From the IMG/VR virus record IMGVR_UViG_3300047560_001024, positions 1-57,610 of that record: DNA of 57,610 nt. One strand, written 5' to 3'. Within the stretch, counting starts at the first letter, position 1. Each line of letters starts with the position of its first letter. The notes under the pieces were generated by a model, which saw only the letters and a program-made list of their open reading frames with translations, was not told the DNA's origin and searched no databases. This document shows positions 36,598 through 46,875 of this stretch, piece by piece. The stretch comes from a virus. Both the position numbers and the translations under genes were made by a program.

Positions 36598-38765
36598 TGG
36601 ATTTTAGAAGCCTATTACAATCAATGACTGAACTTTCTGAGTCAGAAGGTAGTCGAGTACACAAAGGTACTTACGGTACTAGTCACGGTAAAGAAGACGT
36701 TCGTGACCAATATGGACATAGAGTTGGCAAAGTAGACAAAGAAGCCGGCGCAAAAAAAGACGCACCTAAAAAGGGTCGCGGTCGTCCAAAGAAGGGCGCT
36801 GACGATTCAGGTGAAGTCAAACAATATGATACTAAAACATTGGGTTCAGTATTCGGCGGTGGACAAAAACCAAAAGGTGAAGTTGGTAAGAAGTCTGTTA
36901 AGCATTCTTTAAAAGAATACATTGAAGAAGTGCAAGACCAAACTCAACTAGATGAAGCGTTCGGTGCTCAACAACCTATTCAAGTTAAACCAGCAAGTCA
37001 AACAAATACTCAAGTTATCCAACGAGGTAACCAGACATTGGGTACAGTTAACAACCCACAATTGGCTGCTCAAATCAAGCAATCAATCGGTAAGGGTGAA
37101 ATGACGTTGAATCCTGATGAACAAATGGCTGAAGAAGACGAAGGCAAACCAGGAAAGAATTTCGCTAAGATTGCTAAATCAGCAGGTGCACATTATGGTT
37201 CTAAAGCTGCCGGTGAACGTGTAGCAGGTGCTGTTCGTAACAAATTGGCTGCTCAAGGTAAACTTGAAGAATCTGAAGGCCAAAAGTACTCTGTTGTTAA
37301 GAACGGTAAAGTTACAAAGAGTTTTGACTCAGTAGCAAAGGCTAAAGACTATGCTGCTAAGTTTGGTGGCACAATCAAAGACAACAATAAAAAGATTGAA
37401 GAAGCAGCTAAGCCAGACTTTTTAGACGTTGATAAAGACGACAACAAGAAAGAATCTTGGAAGAAAGCCGAAAAAGATAAAGCTAAGAAGAAAGTAGCTG
37501 AAGGTCGTGTACACGAAGATTCAGATTACACTTACGAAACAGTAGGTAGAATTCTAGCACGTGAGAAGCCAGGTATGGACTCTAGTTCAGATGACTTCTA
37601 TAGCGCAGTTTACCATGAACTAATTCAATTAGGCATGACTCCAAAGTCAGCTAACTCTTTGTTGAATTACAATGAAGATTTCATGGGTGATACTGCAACT
37701 GCATACGAGCACTATCAATCTAAACCAGGTTTAGATGAAGGTTCAATCGAAGACCACACACAACATGGTTTAGATGCAACTCCAAGTAAGTATGTTGCTG
37801 TTCCTGCAAAGCAAGAACCAACTCCATTCAGCGTTGATCCTATCCAAGCTACAACAGATAGAGCAATCAACTTTATCTCTGGCTTACGTAAGCCATCTAA
37901 TCCATTCTCAGAAAGTACAGATATGAAAGATATTCAATTAGAAAGCTGGGAGAACCAGTTAAACAGTTTATTAACAGAAGGTATCACTGTATCTTCTAGT
38001 ACAGGTCAACAAGGTTCACCTGATTCAGTTACAATCAGCGCAACTGATGCTGACGCAGGACAATTGTTAGGCGTATTGCGTAATGCAGGTATCGGTGTTT
38101 TCGGCGGTGACGAGAAGCCACAAATCGGTTACGGTGTAGCCCAAGGTGGCGAAGAAGAATTTGACGGTACAGGTACTGAGCCTCAAGCTGCTCCTGAAGT
38201 AGTAGGCGATGGTGATGATATGTTAGCTTTGATGAAGAAAATGGCTGGCATTGAAGACGGTGGTCAAGAACAAGGTGGTCAAGAACAAGGTGGTCAAGAG
38301 CAACCAGGTACTTTAGAGCCAACTCAAGGTGGTGACGAAGAAGGTCAAGACTATGAAGACGAAGAAACTTCAGGTGACACATCTTCTGACGAAGAAAGCG
38401 CCGACGAAGGCGATGACGAAGAAGAAGTAGATGAAGCAAATGACGGTAATTTAGCTAATAACGCTAAGCCATATGACAAAGTTACTCAAGGTGACGTAGT
38501 TGCTGGTCGTTTAGGCAAAGACGAAGAAGGTGGACATTCTGAGCATGACCACGAAGATACATGCGAATCATGTGGTCAAGCATCATGTGAGTGTGATGAG
38601 GGAAAAGTCGAAGAATCATTTGCTAATGAACCTCACGATGAAATCGCTCAACTAAAAGCCCTTTTGAGCATGGGTAATGACTTGAATAGACAAAAAAATA
38701 GTCAGGCAGTAGGCAATCCTGTACGTGCTGAAATCAGTGACTGGAAGAAGTTAAGCGGTATCTAA
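36597..38765 (+). CDS. Large acidic virion/prohead protein with AT-hook and Cys cluster
   Basis: This 722-residue low-complexity protein is strongly acidic in its last third. It has an AT-hook-like GRGRPKKG near residue 60 and Lys-rich segments. A Gln-rich triple repeat G-G-Q-E-Q occurs near residue 560 (DNA 38262-38306). A Cys cluster (DTCESCGQASCECDEGKVEE) lies near residue 655. A small folded part (GITVSSSTGQQGSPDSVTIS, DADAGQLLGVLRNAGIGVFGG) is near 465-510. I recall relatives in marine T4-like phages as structural proteins. A scaffold or internal head role with DNA contact is inferred. Confidence 0.65.
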   Translation: MDFRSLLQSMTELSESEGSRVHKGTYGTSHGKEDVRDQYGHRVGKVDKEAGAKKDAPKKGRGRPKKGADDSGEVKQYDTKTLGSVFGGGQKPKGEVGKKSVKHSLKEYIEEVQDQTQLDEAFGAQQPIQVKPASQTNTQVIQRGNQTLGTVNNPQLAAQIKQSIGKGEMTLNPDEQMAEEDEGKPGKNFAKIAKSAGAHYGSKAAGERVAGAVRNKLAAQGKLEESEGQKYSVVKNGKVTKSFDSVAKAKDYAAKFGGTIKDNNKKIEEAAKPDFLDVDKDDNKKESWKKAEKDKAKKKVAEGRVHEDSDYTYETVGRILAREKPGMDSSSDDFYSAVYHELIQLGMTPKSANSLLNYNEDFMGDTATAYEHYQSKPGLDEGSIEDHTQHGLDATPSKYVAVPAKQEPTPFSVDPIQATTDRAINFISGLRKPSNPFSESTDMKDIQLESWENQLNSLLTEGITVSSSTGQQGSPDSVTISATDADAGQLLGVLRNAGIGVFGGDEKPQIGYGVAQGGEEEFDGTGTEPQAAPEVVGDGDDMLALMKKMAGIEDGGQEQGGQEQGGQEQPGTLEPTQGGDEEGQDYEDEETSGDTSSDEESADEGDDEEEVDEANDGNLANNAKPYDKVTQGDVVAGRLGKDEEGGHSEHDHEDTCESCGQASCECDEGKVEESFANEPHDEIAQLKALLSMGNDLNRQKNSQAVGNPVRAEISDWKKLSGI

Positions 38766-38782
38766 TAACAAAACCGTACTTG

Positions 38783-38812
38783 AAATAGCTCACTTCGGTG
38801 AGCTATTTTTTT
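38783..38812 (+). terminator. Rho-independent terminator (UUCG tetraloop)
   Basis: The 11-bp stem AAATAGCTCAC / GTGAGCTATTT with a TTCG loop is followed by a T run. It separates the acidic protein from the fibre gene. Confidence 0.93.
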
Positions 38813-38834
38813 GGGTTCCCGTATTTTACTCAAC

Positions 38835-38842
38835 GATAAATA
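38835..38842 (+). promoter_or_regulatory. Late promoter octamer GATAAATA for the large fibre
   Basis: It lies 20 nt before ATG 38863, after the terminator. AAGGTG is the ribosome-binding site. Confidence 0.7.
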
Positions 38843-38862
38843 CATAATAAGGTGTACTAGAA

Positions 38863-41800
38863 ATGTCTCAACAAAATATTAACACAGGTGCTTTTCCGAA
38901 TGACTCAGATGCGGATTCAATTCGTTCAGCGTTTGGTAAGGTTCAAAATAACTTCACAGAATTATACGGTGTAACACTATCAACTGGTGTTGTTAGTGCT
39001 TCTGCGGGTGCAGGTATCTCTGTTAACCGTACTACTGGTAACGTAACTATTAGTTCGTTAATGCCATCTATTACGATTCAGACTACGAACAACATGCAAG
39101 TTGGTGTAGGTACTGCTTCTGGAAGCACGGCTACTGTTAACGATACTAGAGCAAACGTTACCCCATTCGTTATCGGTCTAAAAGATTCAATTACATTGAC
39201 TAGTGTTGCCGCAACAAACTTGTCAGGTAGATTAACTGCAAACTCAGGCCAGCAGCCCAACATTACTAGTGTCGGTACATTATCTAGCTTAACTAGTTCA
39301 GGTAACATCACAGCACCATATTTCATCGGTAACATCGTAACTCCATCTATTACTGCTGTAACATATTCAGCACCAGGTTCAAACACACAAATAGTGTTTA
39401 ACAACCAGGGTAACATGTCAGCAAGTCAGAACTTGACATTTACTGGTAACGCACTAAACTTAACTGGAGCATTTACTGGTACTGGTAATATTACAACAAC
39501 TGCTAACGTTAACTCCGGTAACGCTCGTTTAGGTAACCGCGTTGATGCAAACTACTATTATGGTAACTTCATGGGCCCAGCTTTAACTGCAGGTCAAGTT
39601 ACAAGTTCAGCACAACCTAACATTACACAACTAGGTACACTAACATCACTTGATGTTCAGGGTACTATTACTGTACAGCAAATGACAGTTTTACAAGAAT
39701 TCGTTGCTGGTAACATTACTGGTAACTTGGTCGGTGGTAATATTACACCGCCTGGTGAAGATACTCAGATTCTTTTCAACGACGGCGGCGTGGCACAAGC
39801 TGTTGCGGGCTTTACTTTTAGTAAGTCAAGTAACTTATTGTCTATCTCAGGTAACGTTCAAGGTGCTAACTTAGTTTCACAAGGTGTTCTATCAGTTACT
39901 GGTAACGGTAACGTTGGTAACTTAGGAACATTGAACGTTGTTGCTACTGGTAACGTCAACGCTGGTAACATCGTATCACCTGGTTTACTAAACGTTCAAG
40001 GTAATGCTAACGTTGGTAACATTGGTACTGATGGTATCTTGTATGTAGGTGGTAACGCTAACTTAGGTAACGTAGGTACAACTAACATTCTTGCATCAGG
40101 AGATGTTCAGGGTGCTAACCTTATTGCTACTGGTAACTTACAAGGTGCTAACTTAATCACTCAAGGTATTCTCTCAGTTTTAGGTAATGCTAACGCTGGT
40201 AACATTGGTACTAGACATATAGAAGCAAGTGGTAACGCAAACATCAGCGGTATACTAAGAGTAACTGGTAACGCTAACGTCGGTAACATCGGTATTCGTC
40301 ACGTAGAAGCAACCGGAAATGCTAACGTTGCGGGTAGATTAAGTGTAACCGGTAACGCTAACGTAGGTAACATTGGTACTGGTGTCGTTTCTGCGACAGG
40401 TAATATCTCTGGTGCAAACTTATCTACTGGTGGAGTGTTATCAGTTTCTGGTAATGCAAACACTGGTAACGTGGGCACTCAACACATTGAAGCAACCGGT
40501 AATGCTAACATTGCTGGTGTAATTGTAGTAACTGGTAACGCCAACACAGGTAACTTAGGCACTACCCATATTGATGCAACCGGCAATGCTAATATTGCAG
40601 GTAGAATCGCAGTAACCGGTAACGCTAACACAGGTAACTTAGGTACTCAGCATATTGTTGCAACCGGCAATGCTAACATCAACGGCGCAGCTACTATTAC
40701 AGGTAACGCTAACATCGGTAACGTTGGTGTAACACACTTTGTTGCAACAGGAACCGCTAACGCAACACATTTTAACGCTAGTGGTAACATTGTTGCAGGT
40801 AACGTAACATCTAACGGTGCAATGAATATTGGTGGCAATCATAACGTCACATCTAACACCGCAGTCGGTGGTGCAGTTTCAATTGGTTCTAACTTAGTAA
40901 CAATCACCGCAACTAGTACAGGTGGTAATTCAACTATTACTTTTGCGGATCAAGGATACACTCCATTCGCTGTGGGCGCAACAATTACTGTTACTGGTGT
41001 CACACCATCAGGGTTCAACGGTACTAAAACTGTTCTTGCTGCAAATGCAACCTCAGTAACATTCGCAGGTTCAACATCAGGTCCTCAGGCAGTTGCAGGC
41101 AGAGTAGCCGGCGGCGGCAGCTTGACATTAGCCGGTGACCATTCTGTCGGTGGAAATGCAACTATCACTGGCGCAGCAACTATTTCTGGTAATGCTAATA
41201 CAGGTAACTTGGGTACTACGCATTTTGTAGCTAGTGGTAATGCTAACATTAGCGGTGTAATGTCAGTTACTGGTAATGCTAATACAGGTAACTTGGGTAC
41301 TACGCATTTTGTAGCTAGTGGTAACGCAAACATTTCTGGTGCAGCTACTATCACAGGCAATGCCAATACAGGTAACTTAGGTACAACTCATTTTGTCGCA
41401 ACTGGTAACGCAAACATTTCTGGTGCAGCTACTATTACAGGCAATGCCAATACAGGTAACTTAGGTACAACTCATTTTGTCGCAACTGGTAACGCAAACA
41501 TTTCTGGTGCAGCTACTATTACAGGCAACGCTAACGTCGGTAACGTAGGTACTACACATTTTGAAGCGTCAGGTAATGCTAACATTAGCGGTGTGATGAA
41601 AGTTACTGGTAATGCTAATACAGGTAACTTGGGTACTACGCACTTTGTCGCATCGGGTTCAGCACTTGTTTCAGGTAATCACACTGTTGGTTCAAATCAT
41701 TTTGTGACATCAAACACTGCGGTAGGTGGAGACCACTCAGTTGGTGCTAACCTATCTATTGTGACTGCTACCTCTAGTGCTACATCCGCAACATTAACAT

Positions 41801-43218
41801 ATACGGATCCTGGATTCGTTCCATTCACTGTAGGACAACGTATTACTATCAGCGGTGCAACCCCGTCTGCATGGAACGGTATTAACAAAGTAGTTACTGC
41901 GGCTAGTAACACATCAGTCACATATACTATCACCGGTGGCCCAATAGCATCAATGACTGTGTATGGCAAGATTATCGGTGGAGGTAACCTAACTATTGCA
42001 GGCGACCATGCTGTAGGTGGAAATCATACAGTAGGCGGAACACTATCAGTATCATCAAATGCAAATACAGGTAACTTAGGTACGCTTCATGTTGTGGCTA
42101 CTGGTAATATTTCAAGTGGAAATATTTCTACTGGTGGTGTGTTGAACGTTACAGGTAATGCTAACATTGGTAACGTAGGCATTCAACATATCGTTGCAAC
42201 TGGTTCTGCAAACATTTCAGGTAACGCAGCTATCGCCGGTAATCATAACGTAACTACAAATACTAACATTGGTGGATTGTTGAATATTGGTTCGAACATA
42301 GCAGTGACTACAGTTTCTTCTAATGCAACCGCAGCAATAATTAACTATCTTGACCAAGGTTACACACCGTTCACTGTTGGACAATCTGTTACTACCGCAG
42401 GATTTACTACATCAGCTTGGAACATGTCGGGTAAAACTGTTGCTAGTGCTAACTCAACACAAGTTGTTCTAACTATCACAGGTGGTCCACTAGCAACTGC
42501 ATCTGGTACTATTGGTAGAGTTACTGGCGGTGGTAACGTAAACGTGTTAGGTGACCACTCTGTTGGTGGCAATCATGTTGTTACTGCTAACGCAAACATC
42601 GGTGGTATCTTAAGTGTCGTTGGTAATATCAGTGGTGCAAACGTAACAGGTAATCATTATGGCAGCGGTGCAGCATTGACATCAATGAATGCAAGTAATA
42701 TTACATCAGGTACTATTTCTGCTAGTGTTATCCCTACACTAAACCAAAGCACAACTGGATATGCGGCTACTATTACTGCATCAGCACAACCTAACTTAAC
42801 GTCAGCAACTAACTTGACAAGTGTTGGTACATTAACTGCATTGAACGTTAATGGTAATATCTCGCACACTGGTTCTGAACTTAGTGTCGGTGGATATTTG
42901 TTGAGAAGTATCGGTGGTGGAATTGCTGCCGCAGGTACAACACTTGCGGCTGCTACTCAGTTAACTAAGGATATTAACATCGTTACTTCTGCAACGGCAA
43001 GTTCAGCAGACGGTGTTAAGTTGCCGGCAAGTGTAGGTATGACAGTTATCATCGTTAACACAACAGCGGCTACTATCAGAGTTTGGCCAAGTTCAGGCAC
43101 AGTCGCTATTGAAAACGTTACTGCTGGATCATCATATCCATTAGCCCCTGGTGCAAGACTAATGTTTATTTCAGCATCAACAACACAGTGGTATGCAATG
43201 ACAGGCGTGTACGCATAA
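38863..43218 (+). CDS. Giant repeat-rich tail fibre protein
   Basis: This is a 1451-residue protein. The N-terminus (INTGAFPNDSDADSIRSAFGKVQNNFTELY) resembles that of the 46040 protein and probably docks to the baseplate. Residues about 330-640 and 760-910 consist of a 14/28-residue repeat, G-N-A-N-x-G-N-x-G-T-x-H-x-x-A-T/S-G-N-A-N-I-S-G. Three globular inserts of about 85 residues follow one pattern (A-T-S...Y-T-P/D-F-x-V-G-x-x-I-T..G...G-G-G-x-L-T-x-x-G-D-H-x-V-G-G-N) near 690, 970 and 1150. A typical fibre C-terminal domain (IIVNTTAATIRVWPSSG) ends it. It should bind the host surface. Confidence 0.85.
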   Translation: MSQQNINTGAFPNDSDADSIRSAFGKVQNNFTELYGVTLSTGVVSASAGAGISVNRTTGNVTISSLMPSITIQTTNNMQVGVGTASGSTATVNDTRANVTPFVIGLKDSITLTSVAATNLSGRLTANSGQQPNITSVGTLSSLTSSGNITAPYFIGNIVTPSITAVTYSAPGSNTQIVFNNQGNMSASQNLTFTGNALNLTGAFTGTGNITTTANVNSGNARLGNRVDANYYYGNFMGPALTAGQVTSSAQPNITQLGTLTSLDVQGTITVQQMTVLQEFVAGNITGNLVGGNITPPGEDTQILFNDGGVAQAVAGFTFSKSSNLLSISGNVQGANLVSQGVLSVTGNGNVGNLGTLNVVATGNVNAGNIVSPGLLNVQGNANVGNIGTDGILYVGGNANLGNVGTTNILASGDVQGANLIATGNLQGANLITQGILSVLGNANAGNIGTRHIEASGNANISGILRVTGNANVGNIGIRHVEATGNANVAGRLSVTGNANVGNIGTGVVSATGNISGANLSTGGVLSVSGNANTGNVGTQHIEATGNANIAGVIVVTGNANTGNLGTTHIDATGNANIAGRIAVTGNANTGNLGTQHIVATGNANINGAATITGNANIGNVGVTHFVATGTANATHFNASGNIVAGNVTSNGAMNIGGNHNVTSNTAVGGAVSIGSNLVTITATSTGGNSTITFADQGYTPFAVGATITVTGVTPSGFNGTKTVLAANATSVTFAGSTSGPQAVAGRVAGGGSLTLAGDHSVGGNATITGAATISGNANTGNLGTTHFVASGNANISGVMSVTGNANTGNLGTTHFVASGNANISGAATITGNANTGNLGTTHFVATGNANISGAATITGNANTGNLGTTHFVATGNANISGAATITGNANVGNVGTTHFEASGNANISGVMKVTGNANTGNLGTTHFVASGSALVSGNHTVGSNHFVTSNTAVGGDHSVGANLSIVTATSSATSATLTYTDPGFVPFTVGQRITISGATPSAWNGINKVVTAASNTSVTYTITGGPIASMTVYGKIIGGGNLTIAGDHAVGGNHTVGGTLSVSSNANTGNLGTLHVVATGNISSGNISTGGVLNVTGNANIGNVGIQHIVATGSANISGNAAIAGNHNVTTNTNIGGLLNIGSNIAVTTVSSNATAAIINYLDQGYTPFTVGQSVTTAGFTTSAWNMSGKTVASANSTQVVLTITGGPLATASGTIGRVTGGGNVNVLGDHSVGGNHVVTANANIGGILSVVGNISGANVTGNHYGSGAALTSMNASNITSGTISASVIPTLNQSTTGYAATITASAQPNLTSATNLTSVGTLTALNVNGNISHTGSELSVGGYLLRSIGGGIAAAGTTLAAATQLTKDINIVTSATASSADGVKLPASVGMTVIIVNTTAATIRVWPSSGTVAIENVTAGSSYPLAPGARLMFISASTTQWYAMTGVYA
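41195..41660 (+). repeat. 84-nt tandem repeats within the fibre gene
   Basis: About five in-frame 84-nt units (28 codons, G-N-L-G-T-T-H-F-V-A-T/S...) occur. At least two adjacent units (around 41372-41540) are almost identical, pointing to recent unequal recombination or slippage. Confidence 0.85.
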
Positions 43219-43233
43219 TATTAAGGAGAAGTT

Positions 43234-43863
43234 ATGAGAGTAACAGTAGAATTATTACAGGCTTTATGCCCAAAGACAAAGCGTTCAGTATTAGAGTTAT
43301 ATGCTGAACCGCTACACGAAGTAGCAGAATACTACGACATGTATGATAATCCACATCGTATCGCTGGGTTCTTAGCGCAAGTTGCACACGAATCAGGTGG
43401 CTTTAACTTTGTTAAAGAAAACTTAAACTATGGTGCTAAAGGCTTGATGGGAACTTTTAAAAAGTATTTCCCAGATGAAGCAACTGCAAAAGCATACGAA
43501 CGTCAACCTGAGAAGATTGCTAATCGTGTTTATGCTAATCGTATGAATAACGGTGATGAAGCATCGGGTGATGGTTATCGTTTCTGCGGACGTGGTTTAA
43601 TTCAATTGACTGGACGTGCTAACTATACTAAGTTTGCAGAAGACTTGGGTATTTCTATTGAAGAAACTGTAGCATATTTAGAAACCCCTGCAGGGGCTGT
43701 TAGCTCTGCTGGTTGGTTCTGGGACAACAACAACTTGAATCAATATTGTGACAAGGATGATTTTGTAACATTGACAAAACGCATCAACGGCGGAACAATT
43801 GGTTTAGAAGATAGAAAACATCACTATCACTTAGTTTTAGATTTGCTACAACATCAAGGATAA
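43234..43863 (+). CDS. Endolysin, glycoside hydrolase family 19
   Basis: This is a 209-residue protein. The GH19 catalytic core is clear: AQVAHESGGFNFVKENLNYG with the acid Glu53, then YRFCGRGLIQLTGRANYTKF, ETPAGAVSSAGWFWDNNNLN and TKRINGGTIGLEDR. It should cut peptidoglycan glycan strands at lysis. No signal peptide is present, so a holin (probably 52655) is needed for export. The gene follows the fibre with an AAGGAGAA ribosome-binding site. A virion-bound role is not excluded by its position. Confidence 0.9.
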   Translation: MRVTVELLQALCPKTKRSVLELYAEPLHEVAEYYDMYDNPHRIAGFLAQVAHESGGFNFVKENLNYGAKGLMGTFKKYFPDEATAKAYERQPEKIANRVYANRMNNGDEASGDGYRFCGRGLIQLTGRANYTKFAEDLGISIEETVAYLETPAGAVSSAGWFWDNNNLNQYCDKDDFVTLTKRINGGTIGLEDRKHHYHLVLDLLQHQG

Positions 43864-43865
43864 AC

Positions 43866-46019
43866 ATGGCTCAACCAGTTTGGTTAACTGATGCAGGTGA
43901 CTTAGGTTCTTACCCATCAAATAGTAGTATTAGCATTCAGTTACAGTCTGAGGCAGTAGCACCTGCAACTAATATAACATATACGTTAATTAGCGGTAGT
44001 TTACCTACTGGTCAGCTAAATGCATTATCATTGTCAACTAGTGGTCTTATATCAGGTTTACCTGCAATCTTGAACGTTGATACTAAGTTCGACTTCACGG
44101 TTAGAATCACAGATGAATTCAGTAACTTTAGAGATAGAACATTCTCAATCACTGTTGCGGGCATTCAAAAGCCTACGTTCACTACACCTAAGGGTCAGAT
44201 TCTAAACATTTTAGATAGTAAGTGGACTGAGTTCCAATTACAATATTCTAATCCATTGCATGAACAAGTCGAAGTCGTATTGACTTCAGGTATTTTGCCA
44301 CCGGGACTAGACATAACTTCATCGGGTGTGATTAGAGGATATGCTGAACCGCCTCTCAACGGTCGCATTCCTGTAATCAAGACATATGATTTTACAGTCG
44401 CAGTTAAGAGTTCTTTAGGCATCCATACATCTACCTATTCTATTACTGTTAGAAACCATAGATTTACACATCCGTTAAACACTAGACCACCTGTAATCTT
44501 AAATAGTAGACCATTAAAATTGCCTTTAGATGCGGCCGATCCTTACTTTGATTATTACTTGATTAATGAAGACACTATCTATGTAGATAGCGGAGCGTTC
44601 ATCACATTTAAGATTATTGGTAAGGACTTTGACGGTGGCGATTTTGTTTATGAATTCAACGAACTACCACTGGGGCTTGTGGGAGATACTAAAACAGGAT
44701 GGATTAGTGGAAGACCTATTCTATCATCAAAGGGTATCAGTAAGTACAAGTTCAATGTAAGAGTTACAAAAGCAGATAACCCTACTATATTCAGCGAATT
44801 CTCAGAATACTTCTTTGCAGTTCGTAAAGAAGTTGTTCAAGACATTGAATGGATTTCACCTAGTGATTTAGGTATTATTTATAACGGTACAATAAGCGAC
44901 TTATCCGTTACAGCTACGTCATCGTTGCCATTGCAATATCGTATAGTCGGTGGTGCATTGCCACCAAACTTATCATTATCAGACACTGGCCACATTATAG
45001 GAAGAACTCCATTTCAACCCAATGAAGCACTAACGAAGAACGGTGATAAGACTGAGTTTACTTTTGCAATTCAAGCATACAACACTGACTATAACATGTT
45101 GAATGGGACTAAGACATTTACTCTTACAATTCAACAGTATTACGACAAGCCATTAGAGAATGTTTACATCAAGGCAGCTCCTGGAGTCCCCCAACGTAAA
45201 TTATTAAAAGCATTCTTAAATGATGAAACTATCTTCCCTACTGAAATGTTATTCAGACCTGAAGATCCTTACTTTGGTAAGTCATCGGTAGTTTCGTTTG
45301 TTCATGTATACGGTTCTGTGGCAGCTAGTCTAGAAACATACTTGTCTGCTATGGGCAAGAATCATTCTGATTTAAACTTGTTGATCGGTGATGTTAAGAC
45401 TGCTATTGCTAAAGACAAAGACGGCAACATCTTGTATGAAGTTGTTTATTGTGATATCATAGATGATGCTGACACCTCTGACAAGAGTATCTTCTGGGAA
45501 GTACCTATCAGTAGAAACTTAGGTCCATATGATACAGGCGCAGGTGAAATTTTTACTAGTGATGTATTTGGTAACAAGTTTCACACTAGTTTATCACCTG
45601 GTACAGTTAGAACGTTATACCCACCAGGGTTAAAGAATATGAGAGCACAAGTTGCATCGGTGCTAGGTCAAAACTTAGACAGCAATGTTCTACCTAAATG
45701 GATGACTAGTCAACAAGTTGATGGATCAATTATCGGATACATCCCTGCTTGGGTTATTTGTTATACAATAGCAGGCGCATCTGAAACTATTAGAGATAAC
45801 ATTATAAACAACATTGCATTCCCATTGAATACGGTTGAATTCACTGTTGATAGATATATCATTGACAAGAGTGGTACATTCAATTGGAATCCATACATGA
45901 CTGCAATGCCAGGATGGACTGAATTGCCTAGTGCAAGTCCAACTCCTAGCCCACTAGACACTGATGATTTGGTAGTCGTGTTTCCTGAGAAAACGATTCT
46001 ACCCAAGAACACATACTAA
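43866..46019 (+). CDS. Virion adhesin-like protein with Ig-like (He_PIG) domains
   Basis: This is a 717-residue protein. The first 430 residues hold four or so putative-Ig repeats with the signature L-P-x-G-L-x-L-x-x-x-G-x-I-x-G-x-P (ISGSLPTGQLNALSLSTSGL, LTSGILPPGLDITSSGVIRG, GGALPPNLSLSDTGHIIGR). The remaining part (QRKLLKAFLNDETIFPTEM, DPYFGKSSVVSFVHVYGS, WMTSQQVDGSIIGYIPAWV) recalls a conserved domain of large structural proteins in marine T4-like phages. It starts 2 nt after the endolysin stop. It is likely a baseplate or fibre component that meets surface sugars. Confidence 0.7.
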   Translation: MAQPVWLTDAGDLGSYPSNSSISIQLQSEAVAPATNITYTLISGSLPTGQLNALSLSTSGLISGLPAILNVDTKFDFTVRITDEFSNFRDRTFSITVAGIQKPTFTTPKGQILNILDSKWTEFQLQYSNPLHEQVEVVLTSGILPPGLDITSSGVIRGYAEPPLNGRIPVIKTYDFTVAVKSSLGIHTSTYSITVRNHRFTHPLNTRPPVILNSRPLKLPLDAADPYFDYYLINEDTIYVDSGAFITFKIIGKDFDGGDFVYEFNELPLGLVGDTKTGWISGRPILSSKGISKYKFNVRVTKADNPTIFSEFSEYFFAVRKEVVQDIEWISPSDLGIIYNGTISDLSVTATSSLPLQYRIVGGALPPNLSLSDTGHIIGRTPFQPNEALTKNGDKTEFTFAIQAYNTDYNMLNGTKTFTLTIQQYYDKPLENVYIKAAPGVPQRKLLKAFLNDETIFPTEMLFRPEDPYFGKSSVVSFVHVYGSVAASLETYLSAMGKNHSDLNLLIGDVKTAIAKDKDGNILYEVVYCDIIDDADTSDKSIFWEVPISRNLGPYDTGAGEIFTSDVFGNKFHTSLSPGTVRTLYPPGLKNMRAQVASVLGQNLDSNVLPKWMTSQQVDGSIIGYIPAWVICYTIAGASETIRDNIINNIAFPLNTVEFTVDRYIIDKSGTFNWNPYMTAMPGWTELPSASPTPSPLDTDDLVVVFPEKTILPKNTY

Positions 46020-46022
46020 ATA
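46015..46022 (+). promoter_or_regulatory. Late promoter octamer ACTAAATA for 46040 gene
   Basis: It overlaps the stop codon of the Ig-like protein and ends 17 nt before ATG 46040. Confidence 0.6.
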
Positions 46023-46039
46023 CTTCACGGAAAAATACT

Positions 46040-46852
46040 ATGAGTGACATTAATACAAACGGCATGAACATCAATTACCCTGTTCCAGGAATTAACAATT
46101 CTTCACAGGGTTTCAGAGATAACTTTGGTTCAATAAAAAACAACCTAGACATTACTAAAGATGAACTTTCAGACTTACAATCCAAAGTCTTAGTTAAGAG
46201 CGCATTAAACGGTACTACACTTAACAACGATATGGCAGGTGGTCAAATCTCTAATGTTGAGACTAAAACGTATAGAAAAAGTTCATATCATTTGGGTAGC
46301 GCATTAGAAGGCGTTATTGTTATTGATGTGACTAAAGGTGATGTACAGTATGGAACAGTTTCTGGCCCAGTAACTATTTACTTTGACAATTGGCCAGCGA
46401 CAACTGGTAACAAAGTAGTTCAAACTGAAATTCAAATCAGACTAATTGTTGAAGAAGGCTCAGTTATTACATTCCCTCCATCAACACATGATACTGATAC
46501 TGGAGAGTTGTTAAGTGGCCCAACAGCAAGCACACAGCAACTAGAAAACTTCGGCTCACAATACCTTGCCCCGGGTGTATTTAGTAACCAAGTAGGTGTC
46601 CCCAACGGTGTATCATTGCTAGTTTATAATATCAGTTCTATTGATTGCGGAACTACACTTGATATCTACCCAGTTAACAGAAACCAAAAAGCAGGTGGAT
46701 TGCAATTACGCACAATTACTGATGCTGTGGGATTACCCGGTGATGGTCCAGGTACCATCTGCTCAGACGGACAATACTTGTATCTATGTGTAGGTAATTA
46801 TGACGGGGAATCTCCTATCTGGGGTAGAATGCCGTTATACGTCATTTCTTAA
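46040..46852 (+). CDS. Tail/baseplate-associated structural protein
   Basis: This 270-residue protein has an N-terminus (MSDINTNGMNINYPVPGINN, then SSQGFRDNFGSIKNNLDITK) sharing the G-x-x-N-x-x-x-G-F/I-R-x-x-F-x-x-I/V-x-N-N pattern with the large fibre at 38863. The remainder is strand-rich (GPVTIYFDNWPATTGNKVVQ, IQIRLIVEEGSVITFPP, YLYLCVGNYDGESPIWGR). It is likely a short fibre or an adaptor using the same docking element. The function is inferred from this similarity. Confidence 0.6.
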   Translation: MSDINTNGMNINYPVPGINNSSQGFRDNFGSIKNNLDITKDELSDLQSKVLVKSALNGTTLNNDMAGGQISNVETKTYRKSSYHLGSALEGVIVIDVTKGDVQYGTVSGPVTIYFDNWPATTGNKVVQTEIQIRLIVEEGSVITFPPSTHDTDTGELLSGPTASTQQLENFGSQYLAPGVFSNQVGVPNGVSLLVYNISSIDCGTTLDIYPVNRNQKAGGLQLRTITDAVGLPGDGPGTICSDGQYLYLCVGNYDGESPIWGRMPLYVIS

Positions 46853-46875
46853 AAAGTTTCCACTCGTTGCTGACT

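Noticed and set aside
41195-41660. Regular repeats that might look like a CRISPR array
   Set aside because: They are in-frame 84-nt coding repeats of a fibre gene, with no spacer-repeat alternation and no cas genes.
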